From Pseudomonadota bacterium (lineage in GTDB: Bacteria > Desulfobacterota > Desulfovibrionia > Desulfovibrionales > Desulfovibrionaceae): DNA of 64,000 nt. The DNA lies in the NCBI GenBank assembly GCA_023438245.1, contig JAEXRD010000148.1:1-64000 (forward strand), in the 5' to 3' direction. Below are positions 37,287 to 51,764 of the stretch, one piece after another. The notes under the pieces are model-generated. The model was not told the origin of the DNA and searched no databases. It saw nothing but the letters and a program-made list of their open reading frames with translations. Position 1 is the first letter of the stretch; the number at the start of each line of letters is the position of its first letter. The translations under genes and the position numbers were made by a program.

Positions 37287-37345
37287 CGCAGAGAGTCCGT
37301 GGCGAAGGATCGGGACAGGGGAACAGAAGAATCCAGGCCACGGGC
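37252..37345 (+). promoter_or_regulatory. paaK: Attenuator 1:2 and antiterminator 2:3 structures
   Basis: Hairpin 1:2 pairs CTTTCTG and CGCTAC (37261-37267, 37272-37277) with GTAGCG and CAGAGAG (37283-37295), and can extend through CGCAC with GTGGCG. Segment 2, GTCCGTGGC at 37295-37303, is identical to segment 4 of the terminator (37351-37359), so both compete for segment 3 (37337-37345) with nine pairs. A ribosome stalled on the aromatic codons opens 1:2 and favours 2:3, allowing read-through. Confidence 0.8.
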
Positions 37346-37365
37346 GCACGGTCCGTGGCTTTTTT
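37337..37365 (+). terminator. paaK: Attenuator terminator (3:4) before paaK
   Basis: Nine-bp stem GCCACGGGC with GTCCGTGGC (one G-U pair), five-base loop, then six T. It lies 67 bases upstream of the paaK start, so it can only be a conditional terminator for paaK. Confidence 0.88.
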
Positions 37366-37432
37366 ATTGCGGGTGTTTGCCCGCTTCACGGATCTGCCCC
37401 GCACCATCAGCATGTTTCAAGGAGGACGGGAC

Positions 37433-38734
37433 ATGATTTTCGACGTTGAGAACGAGACCCTTCCCAGAGAGGAGCTCCGTGCGCTGCAGCTGCGCAGGCT
37501 CCAGGACCTCGTGGCGCGCGTGTACGAGAACGTGCCCTTCTACCGCAAGAAAATGGACGAGCGCGGGGTCAAGCCCGAGCACATCCAGGCCCTGTCCGAC
37601 GTCACGCTGCTGCCCTTCACCGAGAAGCAGGACCTGCGCAACCATTACCCCTTCGGCCTGTTCGCGGTCAGCCGCGAGAACATCGTGCGCATCCACTCCT
37701 CCTCCGGCACCACGGGCAAGGCCACGGTGGTGGGCTACACCCGCCGCGACATCAAGAACTGGGGCAAGATGTGCGCCCGCGCCCTGGCCGCCGCCGGGGC
37801 CACCAGCGGCGACTTCGTGCACAACGCCTACGGCTACGGCCTGTTCACCGGCGGCCTGGGCCTGCACTACGGGGCCGAGGAACTTGGCGCAACCGTCATC
37901 CCCGTTTCCGGCGGCGGCACCCGCAGACAGGCCATGCTCCTGCGCGACTTCGGGGCCACCGTGCTCACCTGCACGCCCTCCTACGCCCTGCACCTCTACG
38001 AGGCCGCGCTGGAGATGGGCATCGACTTCCGCGAGCTGCCCCTGCGCGTGGGCATCCACGGCGCGGAGCCCTGGACCGACTCCATGCGCCAGGAGATCGA
38101 GAACAAGCTCGGCATCACCGCCATCGACATCTACGGCCTGTCCGAGATCATGGGCCCCGGCGTGGCCATCGAATGCGCCAAGGTTAAGAAGGGCCTGCAC
38201 ATCCAGGAAGACCACTTCCTGGCCGAGATCATTGATCCCGAAACCGGCGACCAGCTGCCCGACGGCGACATGGGTGAGCTGGTGTTCACCACGCTGACCA
38301 AGGAGGGCATTCCCCTGCTGCGCTACCGCACCCGCGACCTGAGCCGCCTGAACACCGCGCCCTGCCGCTGCGGACGCACAACCGCGCGCATGGAGCGGGT
38401 CACGGGCCGCAGCGACGACATGCTCATCATCCGCGGCGTCAACGTGTTCCCCAGCCAGATCGAGACCATCCTGCTGGAGACCGACGGGCTGACCCCGCAC
38501 TACCAGCTCATCGTGGGACGCTCCAACAACCTGGATACCCTGGAAGTGCGCGTGGAGATCGACGAGGCCACCTTCTCCGACCAGATCAAGAATTTACAAC
38601 GCCTCGAATCCAAGATAGAAAAGAACATCAAGGAATTCCTGGGCGTCACCGCCAAGTGCAAGCTGGTGGAGCCCAAGAGCATCGAGCGCAGCGAAGGCAA
38701 GGCCAAGCGCATCATCGACATGCGCAAGGCCTAG
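37433..38734 (+). CDS. paaK: Phenylacetate--CoA ligase family enzyme
   Basis: ATP-dependent ligase of the adenylate-forming superfamily, 433 residues. The phosphate-binding loop is at 88-96 (HSSSGTTGK). Further motifs are [13 protein letters not shown], the RYRTRDLS adenylate motif and the C-terminal [18 protein letters not shown]. Substrates of the family are arylacetates (phenyl-, hydroxyphenyl-, indoleacetate). A strong Shine-Dalgarno (AAGGAGG) precedes ATG 37433. It is controlled by the aromatic attenuator upstream and followed by an ACT-domain gene, both pointing to a link with aromatic amino acid pools. Confidence 0.94.
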   Translation: MIFDVENETLPREELRALQLRRLQDLVARVYENVPFYRKKMDERGVKPEHIQALSDVTLLPFTEKQDLRNHYPFGLFAVSRENIVRIHSSSGTTGKATVVGYTRRDIKNWGKMCARALAAAGATSGDFVHNAYGYGLFTGGLGLHYGAEELGATVIPVSGGGTRRQAMLLRDFGATVLTCTPSYALHLYEAALEMGIDFRELPLRVGIHGAEPWTDSMRQEIENKLGITAIDIYGLSEIMGPGVAIECAKVKKGLHIQEDHFLAEIIDPETGDQLPDGDMGELVFTTLTKEGIPLLRYRTRDLSRLNTAPCRCGRTTARMERVTGRSDDMLIIRGVNVFPSQIETILLETDGLTPHYQLIVGRSNNLDTLEVRVEIDEATFSDQIKNLQRLESKIEKNIKEFLGVTAKCKLVEPKSIERSEGKAKRIIDMRKA

Positions 38735-38779
38735 GGCCAGAACGGACACACGAGCCACCGCAAGCAAGCGAGGACACAC

Positions 38780-39211
38780 ATGAAGGTCGATCAGCTCTCC
38801 ATCTTCCTGGAAAACCGCGCCGGCCGCCTGGCCGAGGTCACGCGCATCCTCTCCGAGTCCGGAGTGAACATCCGCGCCCTGTCCCTGGCCGACACCTCCG
38901 ACTTCGGCATCCTGCGCCTCATCGTCTCGGACTTCGAGAAGGCCAAGGAACACCTGAAGGCCGGCGGCTTCACCGTGGGCCGCACCACCGTGGTGGCCGT
39001 GGAAGTGCCCGACAAGCCGGGCGGGCTGCACGGCATCCTGGAGATGCTGCGCGAGGCCAAGATCAACGTGGAGTACATGTACGCGTTCGTGAACCAGAGC
39101 GGTTCCCACGCCATCATCATCTTCCGCTTCGACCGCACCGACCAGGCCATCGAGCTGCTGCAGAAGAACGGCATCACCATCGTGCCGGGCGAAAAGCTTT
39201 ACGCGCTGTAG
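38780..39211 (+). CDS. Tandem ACT-domain protein
   Basis: 143 residues consisting of two ACT folds ([20 protein letters not shown] and [19 protein letters not shown]), without any catalytic domain. ACT pairs bind amino acids at their interface; the conserved N-G/P-G turns are present. It lies 45 bases after paaK, a very frequent pairing, and is probably an amino-acid-sensing regulator of the ligase or of indolepyruvate oxidoreductase. The ligand is inferred to be aromatic from context only. Confidence 0.88.
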   Translation: MKVDQLSIFLENRAGRLAEVTRILSESGVNIRALSLADTSDFGILRLIVSDFEKAKEHLKAGGFTVGRTTVVAVEVPDKPGGLHGILEMLREAKINVEYMYAFVNQSGSHAIIIFRFDRTDQAIELLQKNGITIVPGEKLYAL

Positions 39212-39218
39212 GAAACCA

Positions 39219-39239
39219 GGGGGCCGCAAGGCCCCCTTT
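39219..39239 (+). terminator. Terminator after the ACT gene
   Basis: Seven-bp stem GGGGGCC with GCAA tetraloop, followed by only TTTC, so probably partial. Confidence 0.55.
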
Positions 39240-39244
39240 CCGTC

Positions 39245-39643
39245 ATGAGCGACCGCGACCCCGGCATCATTCCGCCCATCGATCCCGCCTGGCTGGAGCG
39301 CATGCTTGCGCGCCCGGACTTCGCCCGCCGCCTGTTTTCGGTGTTCCTGGCCGACGAACCCGCCAGGCTCGACGCCCTGGGCAAGGCCATCGCCGAGGAC
39401 GACCAGGAGGCGATCCGATTTTTGGCCCACTCGCTCAAGGGGGCCTCGGCCACGCTGGGCATGGCGCGGGTGAGCGCCGCCTGCAAAATATTGGAACAAC
39501 ACGCCAAATCTGGCGATACAACACTGCTTCACCAGGCTTTTGAGGACGTCGCCCAGGAAATGCACTGCGTTTTCGACGCGATCAAGGCCTTGCAGCTTTT
39601 CGCCGGGAGCCAAGACGGCGTTGGGAGTAGAGAACATGGCTAA
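39245..39643 (+). CDS. Hpt-domain phosphotransfer protein
   Basis: 132 residues forming a single Hpt four-helix domain with the phospho-accepting His in RFLAHSLKGASATLGM. Such stand-alone proteins relay phosphate between hybrid kinases and response regulators. No kinase is adjacent, so the partner is unknown. Its last eight bases overlap the next gene, suggesting joint translation. Confidence 0.88.
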   Translation: MSDRDPGIIPPIDPAWLERMLARPDFARRLFSVFLADEPARLDALGKAIAEDDQEAIRFLAHSLKGASATLGMARVSAACKILEQHAKSGDTTLLHQAFEDVAQEMHCVFDAIKALQLFAGSQDGVGSREHG

Positions 39644-40355
39644 GATCCAGAACATTCTGGCGGACCTGATCTTCCATCCGATCAAGTCGCTGCGCTCCTT
39701 CAAGCGCTCGCTCATCAAGACGCCCTTCTTCGCCTCGCGCATCACCCGCCAGTTTCACCAGCTGTACTACGGCATGGAGAAACGCACCTGGGGCGAGACG
39801 TACTGGATGGGCGTGCGGGTGCTCAAATGCCCGCTCGACCTATGGATCTACCAGGAAATACTGCATAAGGTGAAGCCCGACCTGATCATCGAATGCGGCA
39901 CGGCCTCCGGCGGCAGCGCCTACTATTTCGCCAGCCTCATGGACCTGCTGGGCAAGGGCAGGATCGTCACCATCGACATCCACGACTTCCCCCGCCCGCA
40001 GCACGAGCGCATCACCTACATGCTCGGCTCCTCCGTGGACCCGGAGATGTTCCAGCGCGTCACCGCCATGATCAATCCGGGCGACACGGTGATGGTGGTG
40101 CTCGATTCCGACCACTCCAAGGGCCACGTGCTGAAGGAGATGAACCTGTACGGCCCTGTGGTCAGCGTGGGCAGCTACATGACCGTGGAAGACAGCAACC
40201 AGAACGGCCACCCCGTCTCGCCCTATTCCGGCCCCGGCCCCATGGAGGCCATCGAGGAGTTCCTGCCCGCAAACAGGAACTTCGTGGTGGACGAGGGCTG
40301 CGAGAAATTCTACCTGACGTTCAACCCCAAGGGCTACCTGAAGAAAGTCGCCTAG
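39636..40355 (+). CDS. CmcI/cephalosporin-hydroxylase-type SAM-dependent methyltransferase
   Basis: 239 residues. A Rossmann motif DLIIECGTASGGSAYYFASL, then IVTIDIHDFP and VMVVLDSDHSKGHVL match the CmcI-like family, annotated as cephalosporin hydroxylase but mostly O-methyltransferases of sugars or lipids. The N-terminal about 70 residues are basic and may bind membrane or polyanion. The acceptor is unknown. ATG 39636 overlaps the Hpt gene. Confidence 0.8.
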   Translation: MAKIQNILADLIFHPIKSLRSFKRSLIKTPFFASRITRQFHQLYYGMEKRTWGETYWMGVRVLKCPLDLWIYQEILHKVKPDLIIECGTASGGSAYYFASLMDLLGKGRIVTIDIHDFPRPQHERITYMLGSSVDPEMFQRVTAMINPGDTVMVVLDSDHSKGHVLKEMNLYGPVVSVGSYMTVEDSNQNGHPVSPYSGPGPMEAIEEFLPANRNFVVDEGCEKFYLTFNPKGYLKKVA

Positions 40356-40371
40356 CCCAGCGCCAAAAAGA

Positions 40372-40412
40372 AAAAGCGCCGGACCCCGCGAAAGGGCCCG
40401 GCGCTTTTTTTG
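40372..40412. terminator. Bidirectional terminator between the methyltransferase gene and dapB
   Basis: Eleven-position stem (GCGCCGG-A-CCC with GGG-C-CCGGCGC, one mismatch), flanked by five A on the left and seven T on the right, so it works in both directions. Confidence 0.88.
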
Positions 40413-40425
40413 GCAAAGTACGGGG

Positions 40426-41202
40426 CTAGAGCATTTCGCCCATGGTGTAGAGCTTGCCGGACGACTTGCCGGACAGCCACTTGGCGGCGCGCAGCGCGCC
40501 CTGGGCGAAGTTCTCGCGCGAGTGGGCGCGGTGGGTGATCTCGATGCGCTCGCCGGGGCCGAAGAAGTACATGGTGTGGTCGCCCACCACGTCGCCGCCG
40601 CGCAGGGCCATGACGCCCAGCTCGTTCTGCGGCCGCTCGCCGATGATGCCGTCGCGGGCGTGGCACTTGACCTCGTCGTACACCCAGCCGCGGGCCTCGG
40701 CCAGGCACTGGGCCAGCTTCAGCGCCGTGCCGCTGGGCGAGTCCTTCTTGCGGTTGTGGTGGATCTCCATCATCTCCATGTCGTAGGCGGGCCCCAGCAT
40801 CTGCACCAGCTTGGGCAGCACCTTGAGCAGCACGTTGACGCCCACGCTCATGTTCGGGGCCAGCAGGATGGGGATGACCTTGGCGCATTCCTCCACCACG
40901 GCCAGCTGGTCGGGCTTGAGTCCCGTGGTGCCCACCACCATGGCGTTGCCGTGCTGCTTGCAGGTGCGCACGTGCTCCACCGTGGCCTCGGGCGAGGTGA
41001 ACTCCACCACCACGGCGCGCGGCACCTTGGGCAGCACCTCGTCCAGGTCGGCGGAGATGAGGCAGTCCATGTTCTCCAGCTCGTCCAGGCGCTCCTTGCG
41101 CTCGATGACGGCCACGAGTTCCAGCTCCGGGTCCTTCTGCACCAGGTTCACGAGCGTTCCGCCCATGCGGCCCAGGCCGCCCATGACGACGATCTCGGTC
41201 AT
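40426..41202 (-). CDS. dapB: 4-hydroxy-tetrahydrodipicolinate reductase
   Basis: NAD(P)H-dependent second step after DapA in lysine/diaminopimelate synthesis. 258 residues: the N-terminal motif [17 protein letters not shown], the catalytic His and Lys in [16 protein letters not shown], and [21 protein letters not shown] 41202 has GGAGG eight bases upstream. It begins five bases after ligA, so it is the last gene of uvrB-channel-ligA-dapB. Confidence 0.96.
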   Translation of the reverse strand: MTEIVVMGGLGRMGGTLVNLVQKDPELELVAVIERKERLDELENMDCLISADLDEVLPKVPRAVVVEFTSPEATVEHVRTCKQHGNAMVVGTTGLKPDQLAVVEECAKVIPILLAPNMSVGVNVLLKVLPKLVQMLGPAYDMEMMEIHHNRKKDSPSGTALKLAQCLAEARGWVYDEVKCHARDGIIGERPQNELGVMALRGGDVVGDHTMYFFGPGERIEITHRAHSRENFAQGALRAAKWLSGKSSGKLYTMGEML

Positions 41203-41206
41203 ATCA

Positions 41207-46600
<5,394 letters not shown>

Positions 46601-46626
46601 GGTTTTGGGGCGCTTCCTCTTCCCCC

Positions 46627-46655
46627 TTGTGCTGGGGGGGCAAAACATCTAGTAT
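46627..46655 (+). promoter_or_regulatory. Candidate promoter of the orphan gene at 46689
   Basis: TTGTGC, 17 bases, TAGTAT, with an AGCG-rich leader and GGAGG before the start. It lies in the divergent interval with uvrB. Confidence 0.45.
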
Positions 46656-46688
46656 TCCAGCGAAACGCTACGCGGAGGTACGTAAGCC

Positions 46689-47180
46689 ATGGACATCGAG
46701 ATCATCAAGCCCGAGGGCGGCCTGCCCAGTGAACGCGCCTTTGCCGTGTCCATGACCATCAAAAGCTTCAAAGGCCGCCGCGATGTGGACGTGCACCTGT
46801 TCCGCCACGCCTGGGACCCGGAGGAGGAACCGGCCATGGACTGGGACAGCCTGCTGGCCGCCCAGGGCATGGACGAGGCCCCGGAGGCCGCCGGAAGCCG
46901 CCACGTGGTGCTCGAATCCTTCACCGCCAAGGAGCGCGACCAGATCATCGCCTACCTCAAGCAGCACTACGCGGACAAGCTCAAGAGCGTGTTCTCCGCG
47001 CCCATCCCCTTCCCGGTGCCCGTGGGCCTCACCGCCCTGTCGAGCATCAGCGAGGGCAAGAGCGTGGGCTTCATCCACTTCGAGCGCATCCCGCACTTCG
47101 ACCTGAAATTCGCCCTGCGCGGCCTGTACGATCTTTCGCAGCACCGGCCCATCGTGGAGACCGAGGCCAGCGCCTCCTAA
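46689..47180 (+). CDS. Conserved-looking protein of unknown function
   Basis: 163 residues, soluble, no signal peptide. I recognise no domain. An acidic middle (WDPEEEPAMDWDSLLAAQG) separates a beta-rich N-terminus from a C-terminal half with PIPFPVPVGLTALSSI and a hydrophobic strand (GKSVGFIHFERI). It has its own promoter and GGAGG. Its stop overlaps the crcB stop on the other strand by four bases. Codon use is like its neighbours. Confidence 0.7.
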   Translation: MDIEIIKPEGGLPSERAFAVSMTIKSFKGRRDVDVHLFRHAWDPEEEPAMDWDSLLAAQGMDEAPEAAGSRHVVLESFTAKERDQIIAYLKQHYADKLKSVFSAPIPFPVPVGLTALSSISEGKSVGFIHFERIPHFDLKFALRGLYDLSQHRPIVETEASAS

Positions 47181-47551
47181 ACCATGCGCCCCAGGGCCAT
47201 GCCCAGGACGATGGCCGCCAGCCCCAGCACGGTCTGGCCCACGATGTTCAGCCCGCCCCAGAGCCATTGGCCCTCCTGCATCAGCGTGGCGGACTCGAAC
47301 ATGTAGGTGGAGAAGGTGGTGTAGGCCCCCATGAACCCCGTGAGGGCGAAGAGCTTGACCTCCGGGGGCAGGGCCGTCTTCTTCTCGAACAGGCCGAAGC
47401 ACAGCCCGAAGAGCAGGCTGCCGGTGATGTTCACGATGACGGTGCCCAGCGGAAAGCCCGAGCCGGTGAGCCGCTGGCCCCAGCCGCCCACGAAATAGCG
47501 CGCCAGGGTGCCAAGGGACCCGGAAACGCACAGGATCAGGATTTTCTGCAC
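47177..47551 (-). CDS. crcB: Fluoride efflux channel CrcB/Fluc
   Basis: 124 residues, four hydrophobic segments, a dual-topology fluoride exporter. Signature NITGSLLFGLCFG and the pore motif TGFMGAYTTFSTY with the conserved Asn and Phe residues are present. GTG 47551 follows GAGGTGG. I see no fluoride riboswitch in the short 88-base divergent region to the CYTH gene. Confidence 0.9.
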   Translation of the reverse strand: MQKILILCVSGSLGTLARYFVGGWGQRLTGSGFPLGTVIVNITGSLLFGLCFGLFEKKTALPPEVKLFALTGFMGAYTTFSTYMFESATLMQEGQWLWGGLNIVGQTVLGLAAIVLGMALGRMV

Positions 47552-47639
47552 AGCGCCACCTCTCTTGCGACGCCCAGCCGGAGCCGGTGTGCCGCACCCC
47601 CTCACCTACCAGCGCAATCCACGGGAGAAAAGCGGAAAT

Positions 47640-48263
47640 ATGGCCCTGGAAATCGAGCGCAAATACCTGGACGCGGACCACGACGCGCTTCGCCGGCGGC
47701 TGCAAGCCCTCGGCGCGGCCTTCCTGGGCCGCTGGTTCGAGTCCAACGAGGTCTACGACGACCCGGCGCGCTCCCTCAAGGCCGAGGGTACGCTGCTGCG
47801 CCTGCGCGAGAAGCAGGGCCGCCACGTGCTCACCCTCAAGCGCAGGCCCGAGGCCCCCTCCCCCGCCGGGGTGAAGGTCTACGAGGAGCACGAGACCGAG
47901 GTGGCCGACGGGGCATCCCTGCGCGCCATCCTTTCCGGACTGGGCTACGCCCCGGCCTTCGCCTACGAGAAGGTGCGCGAGAAGTGGAAGCTCAACGGCT
48001 GCGCCCTCTGCCTGGACGCCCTGCCCTTCGGCTCCTTCCTGGAGATCGAGGGGCCGCTTGAGGGCATCGAGGCCTGCGGGCAAGCCCTTGCGCTCGCGCC
48101 GGAGAGCGCCTCCACCGCGACCTACCACGAGCTGAACCGCCTGTACCGGGAGCGCGCGGGCCTGCCGCCCGAGGAGTCCTTCACCTTCTCCCCGGGCGTG
48201 GCCGAGGCCCTGCGCGAGGAACTTGCGCGCCTGCCCCTCGACAGCCGGGCCGAAGGTGCCTAG
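47640..48263 (+). CDS. CYTH-domain protein (class IV adenylate cyclase / thiamine-triphosphatase type)
   Basis: 207 residues with the defining N-terminal EIERKYL, charged strands lining a tunnel (TLLRLREKQGRHVLTLKRRPE, EEHETEV) and EKVREKWKLNG, LDALPFGSFLEIEG. CYTH enzymes act on triphosphates with two metal ions. Whether it makes cAMP or cleaves triphosphates cannot be told. ATG 47640. Confidence 0.85.
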   Translation: MALEIERKYLDADHDALRRRLQALGAAFLGRWFESNEVYDDPARSLKAEGTLLRLREKQGRHVLTLKRRPEAPSPAGVKVYEEHETEVADGASLRAILSGLGYAPAFAYEKVREKWKLNGCALCLDALPFGSFLEIEGPLEGIEACGQALALAPESASTATYHELNRLYRERAGLPPEESFTFSPGVAEALREELARLPLDSRAEGA

Positions 48264-48266
48264 TAT
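48238..48266 (+). promoter_or_regulatory. Candidate promoter of clpS-clpA-aat
   Basis: TCGACA, 17 bases, TAGTAT; the -10 includes the TAG stop codon of the CYTH gene. The clpS start is about 40 bases further on. Confidence 0.45.
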
Positions 48267-48306
48267 TGCACCTGTGGAATCTCCCCCGAATCCGGAGCAG
48301 GATCAG

Positions 48307-48621
48307 ATGAGCGACAGAAAATCGGATACGCGGCACGAGCCGGGGCTGCTGGACGCGCTTGAGGTGCGCGAGCCCCGCCAGTTCAAGGTGCTGCTGCACA
48401 ACGACGACTACACCACCATGGACTTCGTGGTCCATGTGCTGCGCCGCGTGTTCCGCAAAAGCGAGGACGAAGCCGTGCGCATCACCATGGCCGTGCACAA
48501 GCAGGGCGTGGGCATGTGCGGGGTCTACACGGCCGAGGTCGCCGAGACCAAGGTCGAAACCGTTCACTCCATGGCCAGGAGCGCCGGGTATCCGTTGCGC
48601 TCAAGCATGGAGGAGGTGTGA
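48307..48621 (+). CDS. clpS: ATP-dependent Clp protease adaptor ClpS
   Basis: N-recognin that delivers proteins with destabilising N-terminal residues to ClpAP. 104 residues. The substrate pocket motif FKVLLHNDDYTTMDFVVHVL and the later MAVHKQGVGMCGVYTAEVAE are intact. It starts at ATG 48307 and runs into clpA after four bases. Confidence 0.95.
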   Translation: MSDRKSDTRHEPGLLDALEVREPRQFKVLLHNDDYTTMDFVVHVLRRVFRKSEDEAVRITMAVHKQGVGMCGVYTAEVAETKVETVHSMARSAGYPLRSSMEEV

Positions 48622-48625
48622 GCCT

Positions 48626-51034
48626 ATGCTGAGCAAGGGTCTGGAATCCGTCCTCACCAACGCCTTCCATGAAGTGAAGCGCCGCCGCCACGAGTACCTG
48701 ACGCTGGAGCACCTGCTCTACGCCATGACCCGCGAGTCCGCCGGAACCGACGTGCTGGACGCCTGCGGGGCCAACGTGGAGAAGCTGCGCGACCAGCTGG
48801 AGACCTTTTTCCGCGAGCACATGGACACCCTGCCCGACGACGCCGAGAACGACGTGGTGCAGACCCTGGGCGTGCGCCGCGTGATGCAGCGCGCCGTGTG
48901 GCAGAAGCAGTCCTCCGGCAAGGAGATCGTGCACGTGGGCGACGTCATCGCCGCCATGTTCGAGGAGGAGGACTCCTTTGCCGTCTATTTCCTGAACTCC
49001 CAGGGCATCAGCCGCCTGGACGTGCTGGAGTACATCTCCCACGGCAATCCGCTGGACGGGGAAGATCCCTCCCGGGGGCTGGACGGCGACGACGAGGCCA
49101 GCCCCGCGCCGGGCCGCCCCGGCCAGGCCCCCAGGCCGGGACAGGAGGGCCAAAGGGAGCGCAAGAGCCCCCTGGAGGAGTTCACCCGCAACCTCACCGA
49201 GCGCGCGCGCCAGGGCAAGATCGACCCCATCATCGGCCGCGCGGCGGAGCTGGAGCGCACCGTGCAGGTGCTGGCCCGCCGCCGCAAGAACAACCCCATC
49301 CTGGTGGGCGACCCCGGCGTGGGCAAGACCGCCCTGGCCGAGGGCCTGGCCCTGCTCATCGCCGAGGGCCGCGTGCCCGAACAGTTCAAGAGCGCCGAGG
49401 TCTACGCCCTGGACATGGGCGCGCTCATCGCGGGCACCAAGTACCGCGGCGACTTCGAGGCCCGGCTCAAGGCCGTGCTGGCCGACCTGGGCCGCGTGGA
49501 GAACGCCATCCTGTTCGTGGACGAGATCCACACCATCGTGGGCGCGGGCGCGGTGTCCGGCGGCAGCATGGACGCCTCCAACATCCTCAAGCCCTTCCTG
49601 GCCAGCGGCGAGGTGCGCTGCATCGGCTCCACCACCTTCGAGGAGTACCGCAACCATTTCGAGAAGGACCGCGCGCTCTCCCGCCGCTTCCAGAAGATCG
49701 ACATCCTGGAGCCCAGCGTGGACGAGACCGTGGAGATACTGAAGGGCCTCAAGCCCCACTACGAGAGCTTCCACGGCGTGGCCTACACCCCTCCCGCCAT
49801 CCGCAGCGCGGCGGAGCTTTCGGCCCGCTACATCACCGAGCGCTTCCTGCCGGACAAGGCCATCGACGTGCTGGACGAGGCCGGGGCGCAGTTCAAGCTC
49901 TCCGCCGCCGCCCGGCCCCGCAAGGACAACCGCATCACCGCCCAGGACGTGGAGAAGATCATCGCCAAGATGGCGCGCATCCCGCAGAAGCGGCTCTCCG
50001 GCTCGGACAAGGACCGCCTGCGCGACCTGGAGGACGAGATCCGCAAGGCCGTCTACGGCCAGGACGAGGCCGTGGAGGTGCTCTGCAAGGCCATCCGCCG
50101 GTCGCGCGCGGGCATGAAGCAGCCGGGACGGCCGCTGGGCGCGTTCCTGCTCACCGGGCCCACGGGCGTGGGCAAGACCGAGCTGGCCAAGCAGCTGGCG
50201 GGCGTGCTGGGCGTGCAGTTCCTGCGCTACGACATGAGCGAGTACATGGAGAAGCACGCCGTGTCCCGGCTCATCGGCGCGCCCCCGGGCTACGTGGGCT
50301 TCGACCAGGGCGGCCTGCTCACCGAGGCCGTGCGCAAGAGCCCGCACTGCGTGGTGCTCTTCGACGAGATCGAGAAGGCGCACCCGGACGTGTTCAACAT
50401 CCTGCTGCAGGTCATGGACTACGCCACGCTCACCGACAACACCGGGCGCAAGGCCGATTTCCGCCAGACCATCCTGCTCATGACCTCCAACGCCGGGGCC
50501 CAGGAGCTGGCCAAGGGCGGCATGGGCTTTACGCGCAATGATCCGCAGACCGCCGCCGGCGACCGCAAGGCCGGGGCCCTGAAGGCCATCGAGCGCCTGT
50601 TCTCGCCTGAGTTCCGCAACCGGCTGGACGCCATCGTGCCCTTCCAGGCCTTGAGCCGCGAGGTCATGCTCAAGGTGGTGGACAAGAACATCCGCGAGCT
50701 GAACGACCAGCTCAAGGACCGCCGCGTCACCGTGCGCCTCACCGACGAGGCCCGGGTGCACCTGGCCGTGCTGGGCCACGACCCGGCCTACGGCGCGCGC
50801 CCCATGGCCCGCGTGGTGCAGGTGGAGATCAAGGACGCCATCGCGCCCGAACTGCTCTTCGGCAGCCTGCAAAAGGGCGGCACCGTGCTGGCGGACGTGG
50901 CCGCCGACGTGGACCCGGAGAGCAAGCCGCAGGCCTCCAAGACCTGCTCCGGGGCCTGTAGCGGGGACTTCATCTTCGCCTACACGCCGGCCTCCGCCGG
51001 GGTGCCGGAGCTGCCCTCGGGCCAGTCCGACTAG
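48626..51034 (+). CDS. clpA: Clp protease ATPase subunit ClpA
   Basis: AAA+ unfoldase that feeds substrates into ClpP. 802 residues. The N-domain binds ClpS ([16 protein letters not shown]). A Pro/Gly/Asp-rich linker (about 150-185) follows, then AAA1 ([18 protein letters not shown]) and AAA2 ([20 protein letters not shown]) with arginine fingers. There is no ClpB-type middle domain. The C-terminal tail carries two extra Cys ([10 protein letters not shown]). clpP is not in the window. Confidence 0.96.
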   Translation: MLSKGLESVLTNAFHEVKRRRHEYLTLEHLLYAMTRESAGTDVLDACGANVEKLRDQLETFFREHMDTLPDDAENDVVQTLGVRRVMQRAVWQKQSSGKEIVHVGDVIAAMFEEEDSFAVYFLNSQGISRLDVLEYISHGNPLDGEDPSRGLDGDDEASPAPGRPGQAPRPGQEGQRERKSPLEEFTRNLTERARQGKIDPIIGRAAELERTVQVLARRRKNNPILVGDPGVGKTALAEGLALLIAEGRVPEQFKSAEVYALDMGALIAGTKYRGDFEARLKAVLADLGRVENAILFVDEIHTIVGAGAVSGGSMDASNILKPFLASGEVRCIGSTTFEEYRNHFEKDRALSRRFQKIDILEPSVDETVEILKGLKPHYESFHGVAYTPPAIRSAAELSARYITERFLPDKAIDVLDEAGAQFKLSAAARPRKDNRITAQDVEKIIAKMARIPQKRLSGSDKDRLRDLEDEIRKAVYGQDEAVEVLCKAIRRSRAGMKQPGRPLGAFLLTGPTGVGKTELAKQLAGVLGVQFLRYDMSEYMEKHAVSRLIGAPPGYVGFDQGGLLTEAVRKSPHCVVLFDEIEKAHPDVFNILLQVMDYATLTDNTGRKADFRQTILLMTSNAGAQELAKGGMGFTRNDPQTAAGDRKAGALKAIERLFSPEFRNRLDAIVPFQALSREVMLKVVDKNIRELNDQLKDRRVTVRLTDEARVHLAVLGHDPAYGARPMARVVQVEIKDAIAPELLFGSLQKGGTVLADVAADVDPESKPQASKTCSGACSGDFIFAYTPASAGVPELPSGQSD

Positions 51035-51053
51035 CCGGGGCGCCGGGGCGGAC

Positions 51054-51764
51054 ATGACCATCTACCGCCTGTTCGAGGAGCCGCTGTTCCCGGACGCCGA
51101 GGAGGCGGACCCGGACGGCCTGCTGGCCATCGGCGGCGACCTCTCGCCCGACCGGCTCATCGCGGCCTACGCCTCGGGCATCTTCCCCTGGTACGGGCCG
51201 GACTCGCCCATCCTGTGGTGGTCGCCCGACCCGCGCCTGGTGCTGGAGCCCGGCGCCCTGCACGTGCCCGCCAGCCTGCGCCGGGTGCTCAATTCCGGGC
51301 GCTTCCGCCTCACGCTGGACCAGGATTTCGGCGCGGTGATCCGAGCCTGCGCGCGCGTGGCCCGGCCCGGACAGAACGGCACCTGGATCGTGCCGGACAT
51401 GGTGGCGGCCTACGAATGGCTGCACCGGCTGGGCTTTGCGCACAGCGCGGAGTGCTGGGAAGACGGGGAACTCGTGGGCGGGCTGTACGGCGTGTCGCTG
51501 GGCTCGGTGTTCTTCGGCGAGTCCATGTTCCACGCCCGGCCCGACGCCTCCAAGGCCCTGTTCGCGAGCTTCGTGGGCTGGCTGGCGAAGAACGGCTGCA
51601 CGCTCATCGACTGCCAGCAGACCACGCCGCACCTGCTGCGCTTCGGCGCGCGCGAGATCAGCCGCAGGGAGTTCCTGAAGCGCCTGGCCGAGGGCCTGCA
51701 AGCCCCCAACCTGCCGCCGAGATGGGATTTTGATTCAGGCGCGGAAGATCAGTCCTTGCAGTAG
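51054..51764 (+). CDS. aat: Leucyl/phenylalanyl-tRNA--protein transferase
   Basis: Transfers Leu or Phe from tRNA to proteins with N-terminal Lys/Arg, creating the N-degron read by ClpS. 236 residues with [27 protein letters not shown] and [10 protein letters not shown]. It completes a compact N-end-rule operon with clpS and clpA. Its 3' end overlaps cheB on the opposite strand by 16 bases. Confidence 0.96.
   Translation: MTIYRLFEEPLFPDAEEADPDGLLAIGGDLSPDRLIAAYASGIFPWYGPDSPILWWSPDPRLVLEPGALHVPASLRRVLNSGRFRLTLDQDFGAVIRACARVARPGQNGTWIVPDMVAAYEWLHRLGFAHSAECWEDGELVGGLYGVSLGSVFFGESMFHARPDASKALFASFVGWLAKNGCTLIDCQQTTPHLLRFGAREISRREFLKRLAEGLQAPNLPPRWDFDSGAEDQSLQ

Noticed and set aside
37195..37365. 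A 6S-like or free-standing small RNA ending in the terminator before paaK
   Set aside because: The structured region contains an aromatic-rich leader ORF and competing hairpins, which attenuation explains fully; no 6S central bubble was found.
47552..47639. Fluoride riboswitch upstream of crcB
   Set aside because: The interval is short and contains no recognisable fluoride aptamer pattern.
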